A DNA stretch of 64,000 nucleotides. Source: Lumbricus terrestris. Its lineage: Eukaryota; Annelida; Clitellata; Crassiclitellata; Lumbricidae. The stretch spans positions 8,111,813-8,175,812 of the forward strand of contig OX457053.1 of the NCBI GenBank assembly GCA_949752735.1. The letters are read 5' to 3'. This document shows positions 33,476 through 45,600 of this stretch, in pieces. Position 1 is the first letter of the stretch. The number at the start of each line of letters is the position of its first letter. The position numbers and the translations under genes are program-made. The notes below the pieces were generated by a model that saw only the letters and a list, made by a program, of their open reading frames with translations, was not told where the DNA came from and ran no database searches.

Positions 33476-36400
33476 GTGGTTGCTGATTCATAGCTTGAGT
33501 CATTGAAATGATATTGAGGACCATGCTTCTAAAGACAACGCTTGATAGCGGCGAGCGCGCTCGATAGCAGTGAGTAATATGTGAGTAACTGAGTATAGTA
33601 GTTACCTTAAAGATTATTATTTCTTTGCCCTATGGTGCGGGACTCGCCTTGTCTGTCTGTCTGCCTGTCTACCATACCCTCTTGCTTGATATTTTATAAT
33701 TATTATAAATGTTGATAATTATGCAAAGCCAGCTCTCCATACAGTTGGTGTTTTGGGCTTTAATCCCCTGTCTGTCTGTCTTCTTCCTTACCTCCCTCTG
33801 TCTCTGTCTCTTTCTATCTCTGTGTCTCCACACCCTAGACTAGGCAGATTCTAGACTACAGCTGGTGCTGATCACAAATTAAACAAACTATGTTATATGT
33901 GTTAACTATGTTATTAATTCAAATGTATGTATATAGCTAGATACTTCATGCAACGTGTTGCCTGTAGTTGTTTGTTGAACGCTGCAGAATTGATAACGTT
34001 CTAGACGTTCGTACGTGAATCTCAGATTTTCTACGTCACCATGCAATTGTCATGTATCATACATAGAGGTCTTGATTTTTGACCCTGCGATAATCCTAAA
34101 GCATAATTTGTTATAAATATTAAAGCACCATCAGATCAATAGAAGTGCTGATGGCTGTGTATTTTCTGTAATACAGTCCAAACGTCTGTGTTCGGCCTTC
34201 AGGGAATCTGGTTCATTGACCAATTGTAATTGGTAAATTGTAAGTTGATGCCATTGTTTAATGCGCTGGGCTTCAACTGATAGAACCCAAAAATGGAGCC
34301 ATAGGCCCATAATCTGGTAACTATGTCCAGACCGACTAACTGTGCCTCAAAATCGCATTTCTGTTGATCTTGCTTGCATTAAAGGTTTTTTTTAAAGTAA
34401 TATTGGTGGTTAAGCAATTAGGAATGGGAAGTTTCAAGTTGAGACTTTTTGCGAATGAAATTGAATTTAAGCGAATCGGCACTGCGTACAGAAATATTAA
34501 ATGCTAAATGCCTTATGAAGTTTTATGCAGAAATCGAAACTCTGGTACTAATTATTATTTATCAGAAATTCGTATCGTGCTAATCATGTCGAATTGATCA
34601 ATTATGTACTTGTGAGTAGTGTTGCTAATCAAGTGCTAAGCTGCTTACTTACTTACAAAAGGTTGATATGGATATGCCACCAAAGGATTAACTTGCATGG
34701 TGTATAGTATACCCCTAAATAGGAGCTACATGTATACACTTTGAGAAGTTTAGGTAATGAAGTCATTGAATAATGCCTACCAATAAATTCTAAATTATCA
34801 TTAAACTAAGTAAATAGTAAGTCCATTATTAAACCAAATGCATATTCGCACTCTGGTGTTAATATGACATTACTTCTCGTCAAACTTCCCTGCCAAAAAA
34901 ATAGCAAATGTTTGTTGTGAAACAAAACAATACCTGGTTTCACAGTGATGGACTCATTTTTAATGTGTCGTTTCTGCTTAATGTGATGTCATCCTCCACA
35001 AAACTTTGTCCCTATTTAAACATAGCTTGGTCCACACGCTGTCATAATACTTCTCTCTCACCACCCTCCACCCCCACCGATGACTACACATTAATGTGCC
35101 CACATTGTACCACTTTTGTACCATGTACTGACGGAGAATGAAATTCAAAAAGCAGTAGGTTATTGAACTTGTTGAAAAATACACCAAGAGCTGTTGCAAC
35201 TTACGGCCAATATTTTCCAGTCCAGTTTGTAAAAGTTTATCGTCTGTAGCCTTAGAAATGTTAGCGGGTAGAATTTTTAATGTTCTATTTCATAGAAATG
35301 TAACCGTGTACCGACTTTGAATTTTTGTTCTCGTGTGAAAGACTGCGTACACTTGGATCTCGTTATATGAAAATATGCGAATAACGTTCGCTAGCCAATT
35401 TCAGCACGTTTGGCCTTTACGAATGCAATCAGACAATGACTGAATTCAGCGGCCTATAATCACACAAGTGCAAGGAATTCAAACTATTTTCCCGTAACGT
35501 ACTGTAAATACTGCATTACTGTAACGTAATAATGGCTGCAGTTTCATTTTTGTAGACTTGAAAACTGATTGTGTGCTACCTTGTTTGGCGGTTGATTTTT
35601 TGTTTCAGGATATGTAAACTTGTTATCCCATTGGGACGTTCTGTTCCGGGGATTCGGAAAAAATAATGCATGCTACTCGTGAACTTGATCTTGTGTAAAC
35701 GAACTGCTTGAATAAGAAAGGAAAATGACTTATTGAATTCTGGATTAAAGTATTGATTAATTATGATCATGTTGTAAATGTGCTTCACAAACACAAAGCT
35801 TGCAGCTGGTCAGCAATTAAGTTGCCCTAACTGACATGTTCAGACAATTACCTGACACTTTAGTGACAATAGTGTCCAAAAGCGTATGACCATTGACCAA
35901 CCAACTCATGTCGACTTTAGTGTTAGCAGATAAAAGGCGTATGCTCTCAGTACAAGCCTAAGTAATGGTTCCGGACTTTTTACCGGTATCGTTGTAACAC
36001 GAGAGATAACAATGTGCAGATACCACGAAACCACTCAATCCACTTCTACACAGCGCCCTACAAATTTACGAGTTATCATAACAATAATCACGGTGTAATT
36101 TCAAACTGACACCTGTCAGTATGACTGGGATTCACAGTATTAACTGATGATCACAAGTTATTACAGGAGTCAAGTTTAACTGTTTGGCAGCCACACAAGG
36201 CCTCATCACATCCTACTGCTCAATTTACCAATGCTAACCCAGCAACACCAGAACTGAGCTGCTGAACTCGATACATAAAGATATTTTTATTGTAATTATA
36301 ATTATATAATAGGGTAAATACCCCAAATGTGAGCACCTTAACGAAATTTTGATATTGTAGGAAACTAATAGACTATAGCAGGCTTCTGATAGCCGCAATA

Positions 36401-36764
36401 GGTATGTACAATATATATCTATGCAACATATATGCATAATAATTTCAAATAATACATCAGACCTAAAGACGGGCCAGAGGGCAACAACGACGGGCGCCTA
36501 TTGTTCACGCTGTTCACTAAGAGTTCACTAGGAATGGCCAACAATTTATCAACATTCATTGCTCATAGAATAATCAGGGTCTGGTAGTAATTTTCTGTTA
36601 AATGCGCAATCGATGGTGTACCTGGCACGCAAGTATCTAGAATTTCCTGTTTTCCATGCTCTCCAGATAGAACTAGTTGACAGTGTCATGTCCTCAACGT
36701 CAAAGCCAAAAGCAAGTAGGGAGTAGGGACCGGAGAGACAATGTGTATTGCTTCTCAAGCTCTG

Positions 36765-36840
36765 ACTCGATGCAGCACATGTGAAACGCTGGTGCCCTGG
36801 GATTGGCTTTCGAGTGACGCTTTAGAAGCAGCTAGAGGAG
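36765..36840 (+). repeat. Dispersed GCTGGTGCCCC repeat, copy 4
   Basis: It contains gcagcacatgtgaaacgctg, gtgccctgggattggctttc and gagtgacgctttagaag. It is more diverged than copy 2. Confidence 0.5.
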
Positions 36841-38212
36841 CACTTATAAAAACGTCAAATCATTCCTTTTTTGCAATTATTTACGTAATTTTCTACACTC
36901 ATCCTATAAGATGGATTCAATTGTTATGGACATAAACAATTTTAGGTAGCCTATAATTGTGTTCATGGGCGCCGACTCTGCGAGGCCCGTGAGTGCTCAG
37001 CACCACCAGAAATTGGCCATGCGAGGCCCGCCCTATGCTGGGCACCACCAGAAATCAGCCAACAAGATGGGCTTTTTATGATATTATTTCTCTGTTGGCG
37101 TTGCTTATCTATAAAAATCATTGCGTTTTTTACATATTTTCTTTTATCTCAGTTAGTCTACCTTATTATTACTCCAGTTTTACTCCGTCCGGTAGTCTGA
37201 ACTCCATACGAATACGAGGAAAATCTCAAAATCTCGCTCATTCGATCCGCTTCAGTCATTTTTTTTATTACGGACGAAGGCGACGACTTGAATGACTGTT
37301 TCTTTTTATTGCAGGCCTACATGCTGGGTTACATAATGATCATCACTGCGCGAAAATCACCTTACAGCATCACAAAAGCTGGATACTGTTTTGTCTGCGT
37401 TAATTAACAAATCAGCCTTGACTAAATTGTCTGCGAAAACTATTTGAAAAACTGTCTTCCACAATGTTAATATTGACTCACTAAAATTAATAGTGGCTGA
37501 TGTAGACAGAAATTTTTGATTTCTTGTGCAAAATTTGAGTCTGTTCAGTGTTGACCTAATTAGGGGAGAGTGCTCCAAGATGCCCATGCTAACGAAGATT
37601 GTGCTTTTCGTCTGTGTGGATTCCAAGATAAGTACATGCCAAGAGTTATAATTTTTTTAAGCAATTGGGAAGAACATTTATTGAGATATTAAATCATATC
37701 TTTAAAAATGAAATAATGGGAAATTTTGATGAGATAGCTGAAAATGTCACTATTTCATTTTGTGCGGAAATTTTTAGACAACGGAAAGGATGCTTTTCAA
37801 GTCTCAAACCACGACAATTTCGTTAAAATGACAGCCTAAGATGCTGCCATCGCAGTGTACGTGGCAAGAAAAAAAATTCGAAAATGGTTAGGAGCACATG
37901 CATCCCCTCCCCAAGCCCCTTCGGCCCTTCCCCGCTCGGCGATCGTCCTTTGACCGCGAGTTCGTGCCCTAAAACCATGAACAAGTCTCCGCCTATGAAC
38001 AGGGGTCATTTCACTCACTCTCCTATAAAAAAGGCTGAAAAAAATTTCCGCGCTCACGCGCGGATTTCTTTCATATTTGTTTGGGCACCCACACTATTCG
38101 GGTCAACTCGGCGCCTATGATTGTGTTTCATTTGTTGAACTAATTTGTGTACCTGATAGCGGTGTGTCTATCAGTTTTGTTGCCAATTAAACGAATATAA
38201 TAATAATAACTT

Positions 38213-38698
38213 GCCATTGATATGCATATATAGTAACTGGATAGCTAATTGCCTATGAAAGCTCGGATTATCGCTCACTAAGGGCAAAATCCCAAATTCC
38301 TTGAGGCAAGCCAAGAGCAAATCCCAGGATTCTCTGGGGCAAATCCCAAGATTCTCTGGGGCAACTCCCAGAATTCTTAGAGGCAAACCATAGTAAAGGA
38401 TAGGCGGCACACCACTTCGCTTTAAAACGCAAATTTCTCAGCAATGATACAAAATTGTTTAAAACCAGCCTGGGGTTTTTGAGTTGAGTGACATACAAAA
38501 CAATCAACCTAAATGTATTTAGCGGCCACTGACCCGATTTCTTGAAAATAGTCTTTAAAGTTGACGAATTTAACATGGGTTTACATATAAACAAGTACAC
38601 GCTGCCCATACCGGAAGTCAGAGCTGATTCGCCGTCTGCCATAGACCAGTAACCGAAGCTTTACCTATCCAGTTACTATATAGTACATATCAATGGCA
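38213..38698. mobile_element. Element with long inverted repeats
   Basis: The left end gccattgatatgcatatata then gtaactggatag is the inverted form of the right end, with gccattgatatg at both tips. Flanking ACTT on both sides may be a 4-bp duplication. An internal tract repeats ctctggggcaaatcccaaga. No transposase was found. Confidence 0.65.
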
Positions 38699-38729
38699 CT
38701 TGCCCCTTGCAAACTGACACCCATTTTTC

Positions 38730-38790
38730 GTTCATTTATTCATTCGTTCATTCTATGGACTTATATAGCGCACCTTTAGGAAACTATTTT
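38730..38790 (-). repeat. LINE/SINE tail fragment
   Basis: It contains ttcattctatggacttatat then agcgcacctttagg, as at 18576. It is very short. Confidence 0.45.
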
Positions 38791-39612
38791 TTGACATCTA
38801 CTTTTTGATTGTTAACAAATTTCTAAGGAAACTATTCGTATTAAAAATTATTTTAAAAAAAATTAAACAGAGATTTGCATAAGAAACCTCTTTGAAAAAT
38901 GCCTGCATTCTTAATTTCCAGCTTAGCATTTTTCAAGCTCTTGCTACTAAAATATTTAATCATGAGTAAAAATTTTGCCCCCTGCAAAAATTTCTGTAGG
39001 CGCCCATGCTGACATTTGTATCACCCTTTACTTCCATTGCCTTTTTGATGCGACAGATTTCTTCAAACTTCCTCTGCATGTGCTTCTCTTCACATTCTTT
39101 GAATGCTAGAGACTCACTAACTGTTGTCATTTTTCTTTCTTCTCTCTGGTCCTGTAGAAAATTCCGGTCCCGTTGAATTTTTATCAGTCTTTTGCAATCC
39201 GAATTGTCATTCCATTTCTTAGATTGTCATTCCAACTCGAGAGTGAAGACACCCAGCAAAGATGCTAAGAGTCTAAGACTCAATTTAATATTCTTTGAAA
39301 TACATTGTGCAATGTGCATCTTACATGCAAGTAAGTAAAGAAAAGCAGTAGTCTGTTACACTGTGTCTTATTGTCAGCCACTCACAACACAAAATAATGT
39401 ATTTTTATGTACGAAAATGAAGGTAAATTCACAATGACTGATTACATAATACAGAACTCTGTTGAGGTGTCACTAAACAGTTAAATAATCTCATGAAAAT
39501 TTAAGGAGTTATTTACAACACCAAGTCTCATCATTTAGGCATCTAGCCACTTAAGATCTCATAAATAATTTTTTTAAACACTCTATTGTACAGTTGTCAT
39601 TTGTTGTTTCAG

Positions 39613-39676
39613 GTGCCTCTCTAGCCCTGCGTAGTTTTTTCATCCAGCCTTTCAAAGAATTCATTGAGTTGTACAG
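39613..39676 (+). CDS. TDRD9: TDRD9 exon, helicase-associated domain
   Basis: Acceptor is tttcag/GTGCCT and donor TACAG/gtatgt. It encodes ASLALRSFFIQPFKEFIELY. In TDRD9 the equivalent stretch reads AAALSLKSFFAMPFRQHLDG, so the fit is good over the whole exon. Confidence 0.8.
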
Positions 39677-42600
39677 GTATGTGTCAGTTTCTTAAATTCA
39701 TTGAGTGCTCTGATTTATCATTAAAATGCCTCATATGTGTGCAGTTGTTGCTTTCCAATTAATGCTGTCTATTTATTGATTCTTCAACTTCCTGTATTCC
39801 TCAAGACCAGAAGAGGCTGAGAAATGGAGAATGCAGGAGAGGATTTTGTTAGTTGCCGAAAGTCAACCAACCAAATGGACCAGTAATCTGTCAGTCATTT
39901 TTCATTTCAATCAATCAATCGCATAAATTTATATAGCGCTCCTTATGGATCTACTCACTACTCAGAGGCGCTCCCAACCCAGGCCTGGTCGAAAAGTCTT
40001 GAGAAGACGATAAAAAGATCCTGCAGAGGCACAGAGAAGCGAGCGGAGAGCCTCATGGAGGCCATTCCAGATAGCTGGACCCACCACATATCGAGTATGC
40101 TCCTCGATGCATGGTAGTGGTACAAGAAAAAGGGACAAGATAATCGTGCACCAAGTGCAGCGAACGGCAGCCCAGAGAAACGGAGACAGGTAAATAGCTC
40201 GCTAAAGTAGGATGGAGCTTGAGTCAGGACACATTGCTGCAGTTGGTGCCAGTGGACCAAAGTCTCGAACAGAAGTAGAGAAGGCTACAAGGGGAAACTC
40301 ATGTGCGAGGGCAGCCAAGTCAATCTTAGCCAGCTGCTGGCGAGTTCCCAGCCAAATGAATTATGTCTTCGAAGAGTTAAGTCGCAGTTGATTTGAGAAA
40401 AGCCAAGAGGTGAGGCTGTCAGAATCTCAAACCTTAAGGTGGACAGTTCTGGCTGCGTCGTCAACAAAGCAATGGGCATATTATTGCACCGCATTTACGG
40501 TGTATTCAGTATATTTGCAATTTATTTAGCCAGGCCTATTAAATTTCACTTTATCAAATTTGGTAGATTATAACTGTGATAGTGATGATAAGAAGTGGTA
40601 AGAAATAAGCATAATGATTATGATGATTATTATACAGCCTTGTAATGTTTATTATCGTGTCTTGTAATGTTTGCATCCATTTCTGTGCACCAAAATACGG
40701 ATAGCAATTCTATTCAGTCAAAAAATGTATGGCCAAAAAAAATAATGTTTGTTTCCGGTAACAGAGCTCTAAAAAAATTGAGTAGGTAGGTCGAAAATTA
40801 TTTTTATTTTGGTAAAATATTTTTCTACAGTGACTATCCGAAAAATTATACCCAACTACTCTTTTTTGCATAAAGGTACATGCTGCAACAAAGTATGTGT
40901 TCTAAGCAAGTATAAACTGCCTATTTCCCAACTGTCTGGTCGCAAAAGGTTTGTCAGTCACTCATTCACGTGAGTAAAGCAGGGAGGAGACCTGACCGAC
41001 GACTCCAATTGGAGCGTAGACTCGGAACCGACCTGGGCAGGCGAACCAAAGTCCACCGTGCCCACCTTCTCGTGGGGCGACCTGTTAGTAACCCCTCCGT
41101 ATGGAGGGGTGAACGAACGGGCACGGACGGCAAACGGGGGGAAGGCAATGGCAAACCACCCCTTATCTTTGCCAAGAAAATTCATGATGTATCCAAGAAG
41201 GACTCTGGAGAGGATACATCAAGAATATCGCCAGAGCTCCAAGAGCTGACGGCACCAGGTGACTGTACCTAAAATTGCTCTAGAAAACAATTAGAATTAA
41301 TTTCATTTTGTTGACCTATTTTCTGGTAAGACAAAGTGGGAAGGGAAGGGGAAGATGAGCGCGAACAGAACATCACTGCTAGGGGTCGTTCCAGACTGGC
41401 CGAGCCAGTGACTAGTTACACCTAGAGGTTGCTAGATTTATTTTCCCTAGTCACCGTTAGAGGTGGCTCAAGTGAGAATGATAAGGCTAGAGGTTTCTCA
41501 AGACTGGCAACCACGAAGTAGTTAGGCAGGCGTGAAACTCTAAGGCAATGTCACTGTAAATAAAAAAAATTACACAAAATTTTCCGAGTTGCTGCAATAA
41601 AGTGAGTCGGTCGGGTTACCGAAAGCACAACATTTTTTTGCCTAAGATCCAACTCTAAACGGAAGGCAATGTCACCGTATTATGTCAATAAAAAAATAAA
41701 AAATTTAAAATAAAAAAAAATTGAAATTTAAAAAAAATTATTTGAGTCGCGGCAATGAAAGAGGGTCGGTCGGGTTACCGGAAACACAACATTATTTTTT
41801 TGGCCTAACTATATTTTTGGGATATTTGTTTAGCATGTTTGAACCGCATAATGTGGTTGAGACATGGTCATCAAACGTTGTTATTTTAATTGTCGGCTGT
41901 TGTTGAAGAAAGATTTCTAAAGGATACAAAGTTTATCGAGTGAAATGTCTCATAATAAAATTATGATGAATGTTTCTGTTTTCTAAGAACAAACTCGAGT
42001 GGGTCAAAGAAAGCTTCAGTTATTGTGTAGCTTATTACAGCGCCTACATGGCGAGGCAGTTAGTTGCCAGCTTACCCAGTTTCAATTGCAATGTTCATCT
42101 CTTCATTATTTTATGTAACATTGTGTAATATATTGCAGACAGTGTGGTCTGTGTTTCATATTTCTATTTCAACGTTTCTTGGACTGAGTGGCGTAGTGAC
42201 ATCCTGTGAAATTTCCAATTTGTGGTCAAGCCATATAGCCAGGCTATGAATGGTTGCCCAGTTGGTGGATTTCTTTTGTCAGACTTGCATTTCAGCTAAA
42301 TCTTCCTTTATTTGCTAGACCTTGCGTCTGTGAACTACTGATGATGAAAAATGTGTAATATGTGCACAGTTCCTCATTTGCCATACCTTGTTAGCTCTTT
42401 CCCAGATTACAGAGAACAGTTAAAACTTTATCTGGCATGAATAAGTATTGGATGTTCTGAAGTACAGTATGTTTTGGGAAAGCTGGACAAATAGGGATGC
42501 TGTTGAGAGACTGCTGTTAAGAAATTTATGACTGTTCAGTCTCAATGTTAGGCCTAATAGACTAAAAAGTTAGAATTTTAAAAAACATTTAGATGACTAA

Positions 42601-45600
42601 TATCATATCCTGCTATACTGCATCAGAAAGTTTCCTACAGAACTTTCCTGTATATGATGCAGACTTAGTTTTTTCCAACCGATATTTTTCTGATTGTTTT
42701 ACTTGCAGGCATGGAAGAGTTGCAATTATCCGAGTGGCAACCGACCTTCTGAAGTCGAAATGGAATGGAGTCTCAAGAATTACATTCATATTCGACAGAT
42801 ACGCGAAGTAAACCGTCATGTTCTAAAATCTATGCTGTTACTTCTAGAATGTAAGAATTAAGAATGCTTAACGACACTTTTCTATGGAAAGTCTCTGCTT
42901 AACAGAATTCATAGATTTACAAAGAAGAGAAATGAATTGGAATGAGACACAATTCGATGTGAATCAGATTGTTTTACTTTTGAAATTTTCCTCCTTTGCT
43001 TCTTAGTGTGTTTGGTTTGTTTTATTGAGTGATTGTATTTTGTAGGTTGACGAGTTGATTAATGATCTTACCAAGCGCCTCAGGTCATTCAAGATCTGCA
43101 ATCCGTATTCAGATCACATCACAACCTGGTTCGTGATCTGATGAAACGACTCAGATCATTCAACATATGTAATCCATTCCCGAATCGTCTCAACATGGAC
43201 ATGACCAATCCTTAACATCAGCTGGTCGTTAAGGACAGTGCATTTGAATTTCTTTTCTTACTTAGTTAATCAGCTCATTGTTCTGCTGCTCAAATTCCAA
43301 CCCTGCTGTTGCATCAGATTTTGAAATTAAAACAGATGCGAGCAAGTTATTGTCTTATGTGTTGAGAATTGCACTTATGGGTTTCTTAACCATTGCCTGT
43401 ATATTATCTTCATTTTATTAAGTTTATGTGCACATGTCTTTCCAATAATTTGCTTCTTTGAAGTAAATCATTTGATTGGTATAAAATTTGGATTAATAAT
43501 GAAATATGTGATAACAATGGATTAGTTAAAATAACAATAATAAACGCATTGTGGTTACTTAGTAATGCATTAGTCTTTTATCATGTAGTTGAAGTTCAAA
43601 TTTTAGCATTTGAGGTCAAGTGAAAATTTGTTACACTACCCGGTGTAACACAGGAATATTTGGACACTTCACGCAATAGACGAGTTTGGTCTTAATTTAC
43701 ACTTGAGGGAGTTGAGGCAAGAGAAGCCATTCTTAAACTATCACAATCTGCTGGGCAACCTATTCAAAATTCAATAGTTCATGAATAGCGGTTTAAGTCA
43801 GACTTAAGTGAGTGTGAAGTTTAAGTAGACAGCACTTAAGTCTATAGCCTATTGGAATATAATTTCCATGAACTGATGGAATGCGTAGAACTAGACATTG
43901 AGCTGACCTCTTTTCCACTCAATCCTATTAAACCCATGCCACATCCTTCACAACCTTCCCCCAAATGGTCACCACATACAACATGCTATCTAGGGCACCT
44001 GCCTTTACCCTAGACCTAGAGTTGATGCCTTCCCAAGAGAAATTTTATTATGTGAATGTCACATGACTATTTAACTACTTAGCTGTTATTTTCATTCATA
44101 CCTTCTCTAAGCTACTGTGCGTTTGATGGTAATGCAGTAAAGAGTATTCTTACATTGCTTAATTAGTAATTATTGATTGAGGCAGAGTAAATACAGCAAC
44201 AATCTTACATTACCTTGCTCTATCTATAATGTTGGTTAGGCTAAGTTGTAAATTCTTTGAATCTAATATGTGTTTGAATTGTATTTTGGTTGCAGCTTAA
44301 TTGTCTTGTGTGGAGGATTTTATCCACATTACTTTTTGCAGACGAAACCAGACGGACAGACCACCCTGAAAGATATGTGTGGTCATGATCCGATGACAAC
44401 TGTCATGGCTTGCTTTGAACTTACATTTCGCTTCTATTACAGGATGGCACACATCACATTGATTGAGAGCCAGATTGTGAAAGTGCAGCACCTGCAATTT
44501 GCTCTTGGTTGAGTAGCTCATCATCTTAGCATGTGTGGTCCAGTTACAAGAACTGAATTAAAAACATTTTTATGGTGACACTGGTTTGTCATCTTACTTA
44601 CTTGGTACTTAGTCCTCTCTGTGCTGGTCTTCACATTGGGCGACACATCTCCATCCCCGCCCATCTTTGTTTATCCCACATCCCGTTGTTCGGCCTTATC
44701 CCACCTTTTCCAGGAATCTCAGTCGCCTTTGATAGTTTCCAGCCAGATCTTTCATGGTCTTCCTCTCATCCTTCTTCCTCCAGAATTCCAGGACGTACAT
44801 TCTCCTTCAACTCTTCTATCTTAATCCATACGACAGACCTGCCCCTCATCCGCTTCAATCTTCTCTTTCTAATCATGTTTTCTTGTTACATCCTCTCTCT
44901 GATAGTTTTATATGGCATCATGTTATGCAATGGTACATATAGAATTCTTGTCAGCCATCTATGTGTTTGATAATATATAACTTGCATCTGATAGCACTCT
45001 TTGAGACATGAAACAGGGACATGGACTTCGAAATTAGTTCAAATATAAAAGACCAGATTATATTGCCACTTTAGGTAGCTCCTGGTTTGACTCTCAAAGC
45101 CAGCATCTTAAGTAACAAGATTCACTAATGCATTAAGAAGTTTCATTAAAGTGGCTTTGCATGCTTATTCTCTCACATTGTTTATCGGGACTGCTCTGTG
45201 CTCCAGCTGTGGCTTTTAAAATTGCAGTTAAGTCCTGATTTCCATCACTCATTGACTTACCCATTAGCTAGGTTCCTGATGGGATGATGATTGGCTTGCT
45301 GACTCTGACTGAGTTTGTTTTGTTTTTGGTATATATCAGAGGTATTCCAGACTCGTAGGGCGAACTATACCGAACAGAAATCGAGAATTTACTATTCCAT
45401 TGCAATGGACGACAACCCAAAGTTCACTTTAGGGATAGCAGGTAGCCCTACTTGCAATTTTTGTAACGTCTAATTTTGTGGCATTCAGTTATCCATTTAA
45501 CCTCAGTATCATACTCTGAAGAGTTTCTGTTTAGGCGTCATGATTAATCTTAAACTTGTCTGTGCCAATGTGCTGGTATTCTTACTCGTTTGATTGCACA

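Larger units (their letters stand above)
33021..36960. other. 3' flank of the channel gene and gene-free stretch
   Basis: This should include the channel mRNA 3' UTR. An AATAAA at 34782-34787 is a possible polyadenylation signal but not decisive. A copy of the GCTGGTGCCCC repeat lies at 33340-33470 on the minus strand. I found no exon with a family signature; short frames near 34908 and 36741 look random. Confidence 0.5.
36964..39008. mobile_element. Possible large hAT-like element with 10-bp inverted ends
   Basis: The left end is catgggcgccgactctg and the right end ctgtaggcgcccatg. The right end closely resembles that of the hAT MITE at 50345-50584 (ccc...aaaatttctgta...cgccc). No target duplication is visible, so boundaries are uncertain. 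It contains the element at 38213-38698. Confidence 0.4.

Noticed and set aside
38268..38642. 124-codon minus-strand frame
   Set aside because: It lies within an inverted-repeat element and its end is a translated short tandem repeat.
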